This document shows, in pieces, positions 1-8,911 of a stretch of DNA of 64,000 bases. Location: the NCBI RefSeq assembly GCF_030657435.1, contig NZ_JAUTWS010000017.1, forward strand, positions 1-64,000, read 5' to 3'. Source of the stretch: Paracraurococcus lichenis (GTDB taxonomy: Bacteria > Pseudomonadota > Alphaproteobacteria > Acetobacterales > Acetobacteraceae). The notes under the pieces are model-generated. The model did no database searches and had not been told where the DNA came from. It saw only the letters and a program-made list of their open reading frames with translations. Made by a program: the position numbers and the translations under genes. How positions within the stretch are numbered: the stretch's first letter is position 1; the number at the start of each line of letters is the position of its first letter.

Positions 1-17
1 GGGACGATCGGCTCGGG

Positions 18-236
18 TCACTGTTTCTGGAAGCCTTGACGGCTAGGTAAGCTAGCCTTGAATCTATTCGCTGCATCTTGCAGTAATGCGGATACTGCTT
101 TCGCACTTGCTTGGATTCTAACCAAATTAGGCTCATCGACTTCCGGGTAGTATTTGCGGTAAAGCCTCGAAGCTTGCGGTATTGGCAGCACGGTGAATGC
201 TCGCCTCGCACTTGGCGTATCATACCGCTTGCGCAT
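18..236 (-). CDS. hypothetical protein, 72 aa (doubtful)
   Basis: Open frame from an ATG at 236 to a stop at 18, divergent from the lipoprotein gene that begins at 294. It lies in the same less GC-rich patch. The product is basic and soluble, with no motif I recognise and no obvious signal peptide or membrane segment. The alternative reading is that this is simply the upstream region of the lipoprotein gene and the frame is open by chance; the opposite strand is also open here. Kept only because a chance frame with mixed codon use is less expected in moderate-GC DNA. Confidence 0.3.
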   Translation of the reverse strand: MRKRYDTPSARRAFTVLPIPQASRLYRKYYPEVDEPNLVRIQASAKAVSALLQDAANRFKASLPSRQGFQKQ

Positions 237-293
237 TACTCCCGCTTTCGCGAGACTGATCTCATCGACAAGCGATCCGAGAGATTTTCACCG

Positions 294-1874
294 ATGCCAA
301 AACGGAGCCTAATTGCGGGTGTTATCGCACTCGCAGTGACCGGTTGCAGCAACGCAGTTGGGACAGGCCAAAATGAGCCCTCCACAACACCATTATTCAC
401 CGAGAATCGGATTTTCGGAACCTGGGACTATAATTTTCTTCTTGATGCGACAACTCGAGGAGTGCGAAATCCGGACGACAAGAATGAACCTAAACCAGAT
501 TCCGCTTGCAAAGCTCGCCCATGCATTAACAACTACCCGGCCAACATCTCGGAACTGGTCCCTTTGAGTTTAGTGGCGTCCGACGACAAGTTCTGGATTA
601 ACCACAACCGCCCGGTGTCACTTTTTCTTCAACACGTTCGTTTACCGGAAAGTCGAGGCATTACATATAAGGGGTGGCCTCCGCGCCGTGGATTATTTGA
701 CTCGCCATGGTATTGTATGCTTTGTGAGGCAACGTTGGATGTCGCGGTCATCATTGACCTCGCCATTGGCGACGAACCACCGACGTCGGTCGTCGCCTTT
801 TATCAGAGAGAAGTGAGATCCGGCGGCCGCCTCAATCTTGAGAATCTTCTCATTTATGCCAGAGACGCGTGGGATTCAGGCAATCCTCCGAGGGTGCGGA
901 TCCGCGTCATGGATGTCACGGCTGAGAAAAATCAGGAAGCGCGTCGTGGGCTGGCGACTGTGGAGCGCGTGGGAAACGTGTTATCCAGTGCGGCCGGCAA
1001 CCCGGTCGCAGGGTCCTTTGCGGAACTTGCCATCAATACGGCACGCATAATAGTAGACAATCAACAAAATCGCCCTATTGTCGACTTTACGGTACAGTTC
1101 ACGCCAGCATTTAGTTCTAAAGTCCAAGACATAAATTCTGGGCCCGCTCTTCCTCCAGCGAACTCTGCTTGGCTAACACCCCTAATCGAGAACCGAATGG
1201 TTGTCATCGGAGCGAATCAAGACTTTTGGGATAAGCAGTCTCCTGGCAAGCCGCTGTTGATCCGATCCGACAATCTCCAAATTGGATCCATGAAAAACAG
1301 AAAAATTTTTGAGAATACTACAAAAGACATCGCCAGCCAAGCTGAGCTGAAAACCTTACTCGATGCACCAATGGAACACCCTGGAAACAGCTCAAATGAA
1401 AGCAGTATTGTTGCGGAGCCAGACCTTCCGGTCGTAATGCTGAAAGTAGTGGCACAACAGATGGTGGTAGGCAAGTCGGTTAAAGACGCACAGCGCGCGA
1501 TGTTGGATCGCATCAATACTGCAGCCGCGGAAGGCGCCAGTTCTGTGGAACAGGCAATCCAACAATTGACGAACGGGGGTCCGTTGCTGGCCCGCGTTGA
1601 GGCATTCAACAAGAGCCGTGATCGCCAGACTCTGCAAGCTGTCCTGAAGCAAATGAGTACCCTGGACGACGCGCAACAGAAATCGGCGGGACAAGCTTGG
1701 GGAGCAGCTGCCGCAGCCGTTCTCAACGCGACTGGCTGCAATATTAGCAGTAAGGCGTCGGCGGCCGAGTTGGCGAGCAAGGTATCACAACTGCCCAACA
1801 CCATCAAAGTCGATGACAAAACACGATCTCTGTCGTCGTTACCCGAAAATTTCTGCCCGAAGGCAACGAATTGA
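294..1874 (+). CDS. orphan lipoprotein of unknown function, 526 aa
   Basis: The start at 294 gives a short basic N-terminus, a hydrophobic stretch and a lipobox (VTGC, Cys about residue 19), so the mature protein should be lipid-anchored in the envelope. An upstream in-frame ATG at 111 would bury the signal, so it was rejected. No known domain is visible. Two nearby Cys pairs (SACKARPC and WYCMLC) could form disulfides, and the last third is Ala/Gln-rich and probably helical. Base composition and codon use are much less GC-biased than every other gene here, with many A/T third positions, which suggests recent acquisition. It ends 3 bp from the convergent MFS gene. Confidence 0.8.
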   Translation: MPKRSLIAGVIALAVTGCSNAVGTGQNEPSTTPLFTENRIFGTWDYNFLLDATTRGVRNPDDKNEPKPDSACKARPCINNYPANISELVPLSLVASDDKFWINHNRPVSLFLQHVRLPESRGITYKGWPPRRGLFDSPWYCMLCEATLDVAVIIDLAIGDEPPTSVVAFYQREVRSGGRLNLENLLIYARDAWDSGNPPRVRIRVMDVTAEKNQEARRGLATVERVGNVLSSAAGNPVAGSFAELAINTARIIVDNQQNRPIVDFTVQFTPAFSSKVQDINSGPALPPANSAWLTPLIENRMVVIGANQDFWDKQSPGKPLLIRSDNLQIGSMKNRKIFENTTKDIASQAELKTLLDAPMEHPGNSSNESSIVAEPDLPVVMLKVVAQQMVVGKSVKDAQRAMLDRINTAAAEGASSVEQAIQQLTNGGPLLARVEAFNKSRDRQTLQAVLKQMSTLDDAQQKSAGQAWGAAAAAVLNATGCNISSKASAAELASKVSQLPNTIKVDDKTRSLSSLPENFCPKATN

Positions 1875-1877
1875 GGT

Positions 1878-3032
1878 TCAGCTGCGGTGCGCATCCACGG
1901 TGCGCACCGCTCCATCAAGCCGCCAAACCAGCGGCAGCGCCAGGGCACAGAGCCCGGCCATGGCCCAGAACCCTTGCCCGCCCCAGGCCGCATAGAGCGG
2001 CCCGGAAGCATAGGTCAGCAGGCCGGAGGCGAGCCCGACGCCCAAGGAGCTGTGCAGCGTCTGCGCCGTCGCCGCCTGGGCGGGCGGCAGGCCGGACAGC
2101 ACGCGCATCGCCGCCAGGTGCTGCGCCCCGAAGGTCAGGGCATGCAGGAGCTGGACGGCGGCCAGCGCCGGCAGCCAGGCGGTCTCCGCCGTCACGCCCC
2201 AGCGGACCAGGCCCGCCGCCGCGGCCAGCCCGGCCAGCCCCGGCGCGCCCAGCCGCTCCACCAGGGGCCTGCCCCAGAGGAAGAGCGCGACCTCCGCCAC
2301 CACCCCCTCCGCCCAGAGCAGGCCGATGACGCCGGGCGAGAGCCCGGCCGCCTGCCAGTGGATGGTGGCGAAGCCATAATAGAGTGCATGGCTGCCCTGG
2401 ATGAGGGCCGAGAGCGGCAGGATGCGGCGGAAGGCGGGCGAGGCGAAGGGCGCCCGGAAACCGCCCCGCCCGCCGCCGCCCGCCCGCAGCGGCGGCAGGC
2501 CGCGCGCCGCCAGGGCGGTCAGGGCGAAGCCGGCGGCGGCGAGCCAGACGGTGCTCGCCGCCCCCAGCCATTCCACCGCCTGCCCCGCCGCGACGGCGGC
2601 CAGGATGAAGGAGAGCGAGCCGGCCGAGCGCACCCGTCCGTAGTCGAAGCCCCGCTCCCGCGCCGCGCCGAGGCAGAGCGCGTCGGAGAGCGGCACGACC
2701 GGCGCGCTGACCATGGCGTGCAGCACGGCGACCAGCAGCAGGCCGGCGAGGCCTCCCGCCAGGGCGAAGCCCGTCACTGTGCAGGTAGCGCAGGCCGCGG
2801 CCAATACCAGGACGGTGCGGGCATCGCCGAAGCCGTCCGCGCCGCGCCCGACGGCCGGCGCCGCCAGCAGCCGCACGGCGGAGCCGGCGGCGAGCAGCAG
2901 GGCGATCTGCTGGGCCGTCAGCCCATGGCCGGCCAGGACCGCGGGCAGGAAGGGCATCAGCACGCCGACGGCGGTGAACTGCGCAGCGAAGAGCAGGGCG
3001 AAGCGGCCGGGGACCGGGATGGGCAGGGGCAT
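1878..3032 (-). CDS. MFS transporter, HcaT/3-phenylpropionate-permease-like
   Basis: 384-residue inner-membrane protein that is hydrophobic throughout, with about 12 membrane segments. The N-terminal half has the MFS_1-like pattern of a helix starting RFALLFAAQFTAVGVLMPFLP, then a G-R-x-A-D loop between helices 2 and 3. Family knowledge: relatives resemble HcaT and transport small organic acids or sugars by proton symport; the substrate here is unknown. It is divergent from the helicase gene (131 bp between starts, a shared promoter region) and convergent with the foreign-looking lipoprotein gene. Confidence 0.8.
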   Translation of the reverse strand: MPLPIPVPGRFALLFAAQFTAVGVLMPFLPAVLAGHGLTAQQIALLLAAGSAVRLLAAPAVGRGADGFGDARTVLVLAAACATCTVTGFALAGGLAGLLLVAVLHAMVSAPVVPLSDALCLGAARERGFDYGRVRSAGSLSFILAAVAAGQAVEWLGAASTVWLAAAGFALTALAARGLPPLRAGGGGRGGFRAPFASPAFRRILPLSALIQGSHALYYGFATIHWQAAGLSPGVIGLLWAEGVVAEVALFLWGRPLVERLGAPGLAGLAAAAGLVRWGVTAETAWLPALAAVQLLHALTFGAQHLAAMRVLSGLPPAQAATAQTLHSSLGVGLASGLLTYASGPLYAAWGGQGFWAMAGLCALALPLVWRLDGAVRTVDAHRS

Positions 3033-3163
3033 GGGGCAGCCGGCTCAGGCGCAGGGCGCCGGCGCGCTGGCGCAGAGGTCTCGCAGGATTGGCATCGCCG
3101 GCCCCCTACCCGCCGGTCCGCGCGGTTGCAAATCGCGCGCATCCGGCCCATGCATGGCGCCGC

Positions 3164-6100
3164 ATGCCCGACACTCACACCCCCATGTTCGACGCCCGGG
3201 TCAAGGCCGTGTTGGGCCCCACCAACACCGGCAAGACGCATCTGGCGATCACCCGCCTGCTCGCCCATAGCAGCGGCATCATCGGCTTTCCGTTGCGCCT
3301 GCTGGCGCGCGAGAATTACGACCGCATGGTCGCCGCCAAGGGCGAGAAGCATGTCGCCCTGATCACGGGCGAGGAGAAGATCGTCCCGCCCGACGCCAAG
3401 TGGTTCGCCTGCACGGTAGAGGCCATGCCGCTGGACCGCCGGGTCGAGTTCGTGGCGGTGGACGAGATCCAGCTCTGCGCCGACCCCGACCGCGGCCATG
3501 TCTTCACCGACCGCCTGCTGAACGCCCGCGGCATGGTCGAGACCATGTTCATGGGCGCCGAGACCATCCGGCCCCTGCTGCAGCGCCTGGTGCCGCAGGC
3601 CGAGGTGGAGACGCGCCCGCGCCTCTCCCAGCTCACCCATGCCGGCCCGGCGAAGCTCACCAAGCTGCCGCCGCGCAGCGCCGTCGTCGCCTTCTCGGCG
3701 GCCGAGGTCTATGCCATTGCCGAGGCGATCCGCCGTCGCCGCGGCGGCTGCGCCGTGGTGATGGGCCGCCTCTCGCCCCGCACCCGCAACGCCCAGGTCG
3801 CGCTCTACCAGAACCGGGAGGTCGACTTCCTGGTGGCGACCGATGCGATCGGCATGGGCCTCAACATGGATGTGGACCATGTGGCCTTCGCCGCCCTGCA
3901 GAAGTTCGACGGCCACAAGGCGAGGCCGCTGACGGCGCAGGAGGCCGCGCAGATCGCCGGCCGCGCCGGCCGCGGCATGCGCGACGGCACCTTCGGCACC
4001 ACGGGCGACTGCCCGTCCCTGCCGGACGAGATCGTCAACAAGATCGAGAACCATAATTTCGAGTCGCTGCAGACGCTCGCCTGGCGGAACGGCGAGCTCG
4101 ACTTCACCAGCGTCGATGCGCTGCTCGACAGCCTCTCCTCCCCGCCGCCCTTCCCAGGCCTCGCCCGCGGCAACGACGCGGACGACTTCATCACGCTGTC
4201 CATGCTGGCGCGGGAGGAGGAGGTGCGCGGCCTGGCGCATGGCCGCAACCGGGTGCGCCTGCTCTGGGAAGCCTGCCAGGTGCCGGACTTCCGCAAGCTC
4301 GCGGACGACACCCATGTCCGGCTCTGCGGCCGCATCTTCAAGCACCTGGCCGAGGACGGCACGCTGCCGGACGACTGGGTGGCCGGCCAGATCGCGCAAT
4401 GCGGCAATACCGAGGGCGACCTCGATACGCTGATGGCGCGGCTCGCCAATATCCGGGTCTGGTCCTATGTCGCCGCCCGCGCCGACTGGACCCGCGACGC
4501 CGCGACCTTCCAGGCGGAGGCGCGCAAGGCCGAGGACGCCGTCTCCGACGCACTGCATGAGCGGCTGACGGCGCGCTTCGTCGATCGCCGCGCCGCCCAC
4601 CTGATCCGCCGCCTCGACGATACCGAGGAGGAGCTGCTCTCCGCGGTGACGCGCCAGGGCGAGGTGGTGGTCGAGGGCCATCCCGTCGGCAAGGTCGCCG
4701 GCTTCCTCTTCCACCCGCAGGCCGAGGCCGAGACGGAGGAGGAGCGCAAGCTGGTGCTGCGCGCCGCCCGCCGCGCCCTGCGCGAGGAGATGCCGCGCCG
4801 CATCGCCGCCGTGGAGACGGCGAAGGACGAGGCCTTCGCGCTGACGCCCAACCACCGCATCACCTGGACCAGCCCGGGCGCCGAGCCGGCGGAGATCGCC
4901 CGGCTCCGCCCCGGCGACCAGCCCGGCAAGCCGCAGGTCGAGGTGCTGGCGAGCGAGTTCCTCGATGGCGCCCAGCGCGAGCGCGTGCGCGCCCGCCTCG
5001 CCAAATATGTCGAGGGGCTGGTCGGCAAGGAGCTCGCGATCCTCACGACCATCGAGACCAAGGCGGAGGCGGAGGGGGCGCTGCGCGGCCCGGCCTTCCA
5101 GCTCCGCGAGCATCTCGGCCTCGTCCCCGGCAATACCAATGCCGAGATCAGCCAGGACCTGCGGCAGAAGCTGAAGGCGATCGGCGTCCGCGCCGGCCGC
5201 TTCGCGCTCTTCGTTCCGGAGGCGCTGAAGCCGCGCGCCATGGCGCTGCGCGCCCAGCTCTGGGCCATGTCGCGCAACATCGACACGCCCGCCCTGCCCG
5301 CGCCCGGCCTGGTCGCGCTGCATATCCGCGAGGCGCATGAGGGCGAGGAGACCCCCCCGCCGCCGGTCGGCTGGCCGCCGGGCTTCGCCCAGGTCATGGG
5401 CTGGCTGCCGGCAGGCCCGGTCCTGCTGCGCCTCGACGTCGCGGAGCGGATCGCGGCCGAGCTCGGCTTCCTCACGCGCCGCGCCCCGGCGCCGCCGCCG
5501 CCCGACCTCGCCAGCCGGCTCGGCGTCAAGGCGGATACGCTCGGCGTGGCGCTGCAGGCGCTCGGCTTCCGCCTGCTCGAGCCGCCGCCGCTGGCGGAGA
5601 ACGAGTACGGCCCGCCGACGCCGGTGCGCGTCGCCCAGCCGCGGCCGCAGCATCACCATCAGCGCGGCCCCCGCCCGCATGGCCGCCCCGGCCAGGGGGA
5701 GCGCCATGGCGGCCCGCGGCCGGAGGGCGCGCCGCGCCGCGAGGGCCCGCGTCAGGACGGCCGCCCGCCGCGCCGGGACGCCCGGCCCGAGGGCCAGGAG
5801 ACCCGGCCACCGCGCGAGTGGCAGCCGCGGGAGGGCCAGGAAGCCCGCCCGCCGCGCGACAACCGCCCGCCACGCAACGGGCAGGAAGGCCGCCCGCCGC
5901 GCGACTGGCAGGACCGCGGCCCGCGCCGCGACCGCGACCAGCGGCCGCCGCGGGAGGCCCGCGAGCACCGGCCCGCGCCCGAGGTGCCGCTGCCGCCGCC
6001 GACCAGCGCCGCCATGATCTTCTACGGCCCGCCCATCCCGCCCGAGCTGCGCAAGGGCCCGGGCAAGCTCGAGGTCAGCCGCGGCGGCTTCGGCGGCAAG

Positions 6101-6316
6101 GGACCGCGCGACCGGGATCGCGACCGCGGCCCCGGCGGCCCGCCGCGTGGCCCGGGCGGTCCCCCGCGCGGCCGGCGCGACGAGGATCGCGGCCCGCGCG
6201 GCCCACGGCCGGAGCGCTTCGAGCAGCCGGCCCGCCAGGCCGAGCCGGCCGGGCCGGACCCCGATTCGCCCTTCGCCGTGCTGGCGCGGCTCAAGCTGCA
6301 GCAGCAGCAGGGCTGA
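3164..6316 (+). CDS. SUV3-like superfamily 2 RNA helicase, 1050 aa
   Basis: Helicase of the bacterial SUV3/mitochondrial degradosome type, predicted to unwind RNA using ATP. Motif I (GPTNTGKTH) is within the first 30 residues, a DEIQ-type motif II follows near residue 95, and motif VI (QIAGRAGRG) is near residue 265. A long middle region follows. The last ~210 residues (from about nt 5630) are low-complexity Arg/Pro/Gly/Asp with repeated RPPR-type units, probably a disordered RNA-binding tail. I chose the ATG at 3164; 3089 (longer) and 3185 are alternatives. It leads a likely operon with the S4 protein (15 bp downstream) and ferredoxin, an order common in alphaproteobacteria. Confidence 0.9.
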   Translation: MPDTHTPMFDARVKAVLGPTNTGKTHLAITRLLAHSSGIIGFPLRLLARENYDRMVAAKGEKHVALITGEEKIVPPDAKWFACTVEAMPLDRRVEFVAVDEIQLCADPDRGHVFTDRLLNARGMVETMFMGAETIRPLLQRLVPQAEVETRPRLSQLTHAGPAKLTKLPPRSAVVAFSAAEVYAIAEAIRRRRGGCAVVMGRLSPRTRNAQVALYQNREVDFLVATDAIGMGLNMDVDHVAFAALQKFDGHKARPLTAQEAAQIAGRAGRGMRDGTFGTTGDCPSLPDEIVNKIENHNFESLQTLAWRNGELDFTSVDALLDSLSSPPPFPGLARGNDADDFITLSMLAREEEVRGLAHGRNRVRLLWEACQVPDFRKLADDTHVRLCGRIFKHLAEDGTLPDDWVAGQIAQCGNTEGDLDTLMARLANIRVWSYVAARADWTRDAATFQAEARKAEDAVSDALHERLTARFVDRRAAHLIRRLDDTEEELLSAVTRQGEVVVEGHPVGKVAGFLFHPQAEAETEEERKLVLRAARRALREEMPRRIAAVETAKDEAFALTPNHRITWTSPGAEPAEIARLRPGDQPGKPQVEVLASEFLDGAQRERVRARLAKYVEGLVGKELAILTTIETKAEAEGALRGPAFQLREHLGLVPGNTNAEISQDLRQKLKAIGVRAGRFALFVPEALKPRAMALRAQLWAMSRNIDTPALPAPGLVALHIREAHEGEETPPPPVGWPPGFAQVMGWLPAGPVLLRLDVAERIAAELGFLTRRAPAPPPPDLASRLGVKADTLGVALQALGFRLLEPPPLAENEYGPPTPVRVAQPRPQHHHQRGPRPHGRPGQGERHGGPRPEGAPRREGPRQDGRPPRRDARPEGQETRPPREWQPREGQEARPPRDNRPPRNGQEGRPPRDWQDRGPRRDRDQRPPREAREHRPAPEVPLPPPTSAAMIFYGPPIPPELRKGPGKLEVSRGGFGGKGPRDRDRDRGPGGPPRGPGGPPRGRRDEDRGPRGPRPERFEQPARQAEPAGPDPDSPFAVLARLKLQQQQG

Positions 6317-6331
6317 GGACCGGGGCGCGGC

Positions 6332-6649
6332 GTGGCGGAGGGCGGCGAGGACCGGGACTGGCAGCGGCTCGACAAATGGCTCTGGTGCGCGCGGGTCGCG
6401 AAGACCCGCGGCGCCTGCGCCCGCCTCGTCGAGGGCGGCAGCTTCCGGGTCAACCGCCAGCCCACCGACAAGCCGCATGCGAAGCTGCGCCCGGGCGACG
6501 TGCTGACCTTCGCCCTCGGCTCGCCGGAGCGCGGCGTGGTGCGGATCTGGAAGGTGGCGGCGCTCGGCGACCGGCGCGGCCCGGCCAGCGAGGCGCGCTT
6601 GCTCTTCGAGGACCTCTCGGCATCGCAGCCGGAAACGCGCGAGTCCTGA
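6332..6649 (+). CDS. hslR: S4-domain RNA-binding protein, Hsp15 family
   Basis: 105-residue basic protein with a single S4 domain at about residues 10-70 (RLDKWLWCARVAKTR, then VRVN and the PGD turn typical of Hsp15). Hsp15 binds 50S subunits carrying a stalled nascent chain and helps recycle them. GTG start 15 bp after the helicase stop, so the two are probably co-transcribed; pairing an RNA helicase with an S4 protein suggests a shared role in RNA or ribosome quality control, which is inference. Length is close to the family's core without the longer C-terminal tail. Confidence 0.88.
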   Translation: MAEGGEDRDWQRLDKWLWCARVAKTRGACARLVEGGSFRVNRQPTDKPHAKLRPGDVLTFALGSPERGVVRIWKVAALGDRRGPASEARLLFEDLSASQPETRES

Positions 6650-6767
6650 GCATGCCGCGCGGGCAGGGCTGACCCGGCGCCTGCGGCCGGCGGATGCCTT
6701 GCCTTTGCCGGCGGCGCGGTCCATCTGTCCGGCACGCCGCATCGCCGGGTCGAGGGAATAGCCTGCC

Positions 6768-7100
6768 GTGACCTATGTCGTTCTCGAGAATTGCATCAAG
6801 TGCAAGTACATGGACTGCGTGGAAGTCTGTCCGGTGGACTGCTTCTACGTGGGCGAGAACATGCTGGTCATCCATCCGGACGAGTGCATCGACTGCGGCG
6901 TCTGCGAGCCGGAATGCCCTGCCGAGGCGATCGTGCCGGACAGCGACGACCGCGCCGCGGACTGGGCGGAACTGAACCGCACCTATTCGACGCAATGGCC
7001 GAACATCACCCGCAAGGGCGAGCCGCCGGCCGATGCCGAGGAATGGAAGAACAAGCCCGGCAAGAAGGACCTGTTCAGCGCGGAACCAGGGACGCCCTGA
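6768..7100 (+). CDS. fdxA: seven-iron ferredoxin FdxA
   Basis: 110-residue cytoplasmic ferredoxin. The N-terminal half has the two Cys motifs of [3Fe-4S][4Fe-4S] ferredoxins: [17 protein letters not shown], then [12 protein letters not shown]. The acidic tail of about 50 residues is typical of the Azotobacter-type FdxA family. GTG start at 6768, because the conserved N-terminus MTYVV begins there. It lies 118 bp after the S4 gene on the same strand. In many alphaproteobacteria the next gene is carD; here the next genes are a convergent regulator and kinase. Its stop codon abuts the stop of the convergent receiver gene. Confidence 0.95.
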   Translation: MTYVVLENCIKCKYMDCVEVCPVDCFYVGENMLVIHPDECIDCGVCEPECPAEAIVPDSDDRAADWAELNRTYSTQWPNITRKGEPPADAEEWKNKPGKKDLFSAEPGTP

Positions 7101-7108
7101 TCAGGGCG
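7093..7108. terminator. 16-bp perfect palindrome spanning two abutting stop codons
   Basis: The sequence cgccctga/tcagggcg is perfectly self-complementary. Its centre falls exactly between the TGA of the ferredoxin gene (7098-7100) and the TGA of the convergent receiver gene (7101-7103). It could act as a small shared terminator, although there is no loop spacer and no T-tract. The geometry is seen directly; the function is inferred. Confidence 0.4.
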
Positions 7109-7565
7109 ACGGTCGGGCCTCCCGGTCCATCCGCCGGCGCCCGCCGGCGGGCCGCAGGCCGGTCCTGGCCTGCGCGATGACGCTGCGCAGCGCCGCGGTC
7201 AGCGCGTCCCCCTGCATCGGCTTCTGCAGCCGGGCGGTCGGCCAGCCGAGGCCGCGGAGATCGGCCTGCGGCGCGTCGCTGTCATAGCCCGTCACCACCA
7301 CCACCGGCAGGTGGGGCTGCCGCCGGCGCAGGCGGCGGATCACCTCATGCCCCAGCAACCGGCCGTTCAGCCGCAGGTTCACCACCGCCACGCTCAGCGT
7401 GTCGGGATGCTCGGCGAGCGCAGCCAGCTCGGTGCAGGCGAGCCGGGCCTCGAACCCCTCCGACCGGAGGACGTCCTCCATCTCCAGCGCCAGCAGCGCC
7501 TCGTCCTCCACCACCAGCGCCAGCCGCGCGCCGGCCTGCCGTTCTGCCCTGTGCTGCTGCTCCAT
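7101..7565 (-). CDS. receiver-domain protein lacking the phospho-acceptor Asp
   Basis: 154-residue single-domain response regulator with no output domain. The acidic pocket is present (VVEDE, residues 18-22), as are the conserved Thr (VVVTGYD) and the Lys (LQKP). At the strand-3 position where AVVDLRLPG-type sequences carry the phosphorylated Asp, the protein reads AVVNLRLNG: residue 63 is Asn, encoded AAC (complement of 7377-7379). That is one base from GAC. Conventional phosphorylation is therefore unlikely, and it may be a pseudo-receiver. It lies 89 bp downstream of the HWE-type kinase gene on the same strand, its probable partner. Confidence 0.85.
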   Translation of the reverse strand: MEQQHRAERQAGARLALVVEDEALLALEMEDVLRSEGFEARLACTELAALAEHPDTLSVAVVNLRLNGRLLGHEVIRRLRRRQPHLPVVVVTGYDSDAPQADLRGLGWPTARLQKPMQGDALTAALRSVIAQARTGLRPAGGRRRMDREARPSP

Positions 7566-7654
7566 GGAACCTTCTGGTCGGCCTGTCGCCGTCTGGGAAA
7601 ACCTGCCCGGACAGGATCCAGCATCATTGGTTACGGAAGCGTCTCACCTTGCCG

Positions 7655-8812
7655 TCAGGCCGGGCGTGGACCCTTCAACAACAAGCTAAGCCGCGTGCCG
7701 CGGCCGGTGGGCGACCAGTCCACCCGGGCCGAGAGCTGCCGCGCCAGGCCGTCGATCAGCCGCATGCCGGTGCCGCCCGCCCGCTGGTCCGGCAGGCCGC
7801 GGCCATCATCCCACAGGATGAGCCTCGCCTCCCCGCCGCGTGCCGGCTCGAGCCGCAGCCCGACCGTGCCGTCCGGCCCCTCGAAGGCGTATTTCAGGCT
7901 GTTGGTGATGAACTCGTTGACGATGAGGCCGAGCGGCGCGGCCTGCTCCGGCGCCGCGATCATCCGCCGCATCTCGAGCACGAGCCGCACCTGCCGCTCC
8001 TCCGCCGCGTGGAAGCGCAGCAGCGTCCCGGCCAGCTCGCCGAGATAGGCGCCGAGATCGACGCGGTCGACATCGCCCGCGAGGTAGAGCTTGTCGTGCA
8101 GCAGGCGCAGCGCATCGACCCGCTGGCTGACCACCCGCAGCGCCTCCAGCGTCTCGGGCTGGGTGGCGCGGCGCGACTGGAGCTGCATCAGGCCGACGAT
8201 GACCTGCAGGTTGTTCTTCACCCGGTGCTGCAACTCGCGGAACAGCCGCTCGACATCGGCGGCGCGGGCGCGCAGCTCGTCGCCGCTGCGCAAGCGGTCC
8301 ACGGCGGCCGCCAGCATGTTGGCATAGGTCTGCAGGAAGGCGGTCTCGTCGGCGTCGAATTCGCGGGGCTCGCGGCTGTCCACCTCGAGCATGCCCCAGG
8401 GCGGCCGGCCGTCGGCGCCGATGACGAGAACATTCACGAAGGACCGCACGCCATGCGCCTCCATGAAGGGAGCGATGCGGTAGCGCGTCTCGGCTTCGGT
8501 ATCGGCGCAGACCAGCGGGTCCGGATCGGCCAGGGCGCAGGCCTCCAGCGTCCCGGGATCGGCGCGCAGCACGGCATGCCCGACCACCCCCGGCTCCCAG
8601 CCGACTCCGGCAACCACCAGCAGCGTGCGGCCGTCCGGCTGCAGCGCCAGCACCTTGGCCAGGCCGGTTTCGAGGCCCTCCGCCACCAGGCGGCAGGCAT
8701 CGTGCAGGATCTCCTGCAGGTCTTCAGAATGCAGCGCCAGTTCGCCGAAGCGGGCCAGCGCCGTCTGCTGCGCCAGCAACCTGTCCCCGCTGCGCTGGGC
8801 TGAATCGGCCAT
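7655..8812 (-). CDS. GAF-domain histidine kinase, HWE/HisKA_2 family
   Basis: 385-residue soluble kinase with no membrane segment. A GAF sensor domain spans about residues 15-170. The dimerisation domain has the H-box LQHRVKNNLQ with phospho-accepting His196. The ATPase domain has an N-box IVNEFITNSLKYAF (about 297-310), a G-box DDGRGLP, and a GGTGMRLI lid. This is the HisKA_2/HWE type often paired with receiver-only proteins in alphaproteobacteria, for example in general stress or light responses. The receiver gene immediately downstream lacks the phospho-acceptor, so either another partner exists or signalling is not by phosphotransfer. Confidence 0.9.
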   Translation of the reverse strand: MADSAQRSGDRLLAQQTALARFGELALHSEDLQEILHDACRLVAEGLETGLAKVLALQPDGRTLLVVAGVGWEPGVVGHAVLRADPGTLEACALADPDPLVCADTEAETRYRIAPFMEAHGVRSFVNVLVIGADGRPPWGMLEVDSREPREFDADETAFLQTYANMLAAAVDRLRSGDELRARAADVERLFRELQHRVKNNLQVIVGLMQLQSRRATQPETLEALRVVSQRVDALRLLHDKLYLAGDVDRVDLGAYLGELAGTLLRFHAAEERQVRLVLEMRRMIAAPEQAAPLGLIVNEFITNSLKYAFEGPDGTVGLRLEPARGGEARLILWDDGRGLPDQRAGGTGMRLIDGLARQLSARVDWSPTGRGTRLSLLLKGPRPA

Positions 8813-8911
8813 GTGGCTGAAAAGCCGCGCACCGCGTGCGGTTCCGCCAGCATGACGGCGCGATCATGCGACGGCCATGGCGCAGGCGCCGCGGCCGGCT
8901 AGGCTCTCCCC

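Noticed and set aside
2957-6742. 1261-codon open frame on the minus strand across the helicase gene
   Set aside because: Antisense to a clear helicase; the predicted protein is Arg/Ala/Gly-rich without domains, as expected for a shadow frame in very GC-rich DNA.
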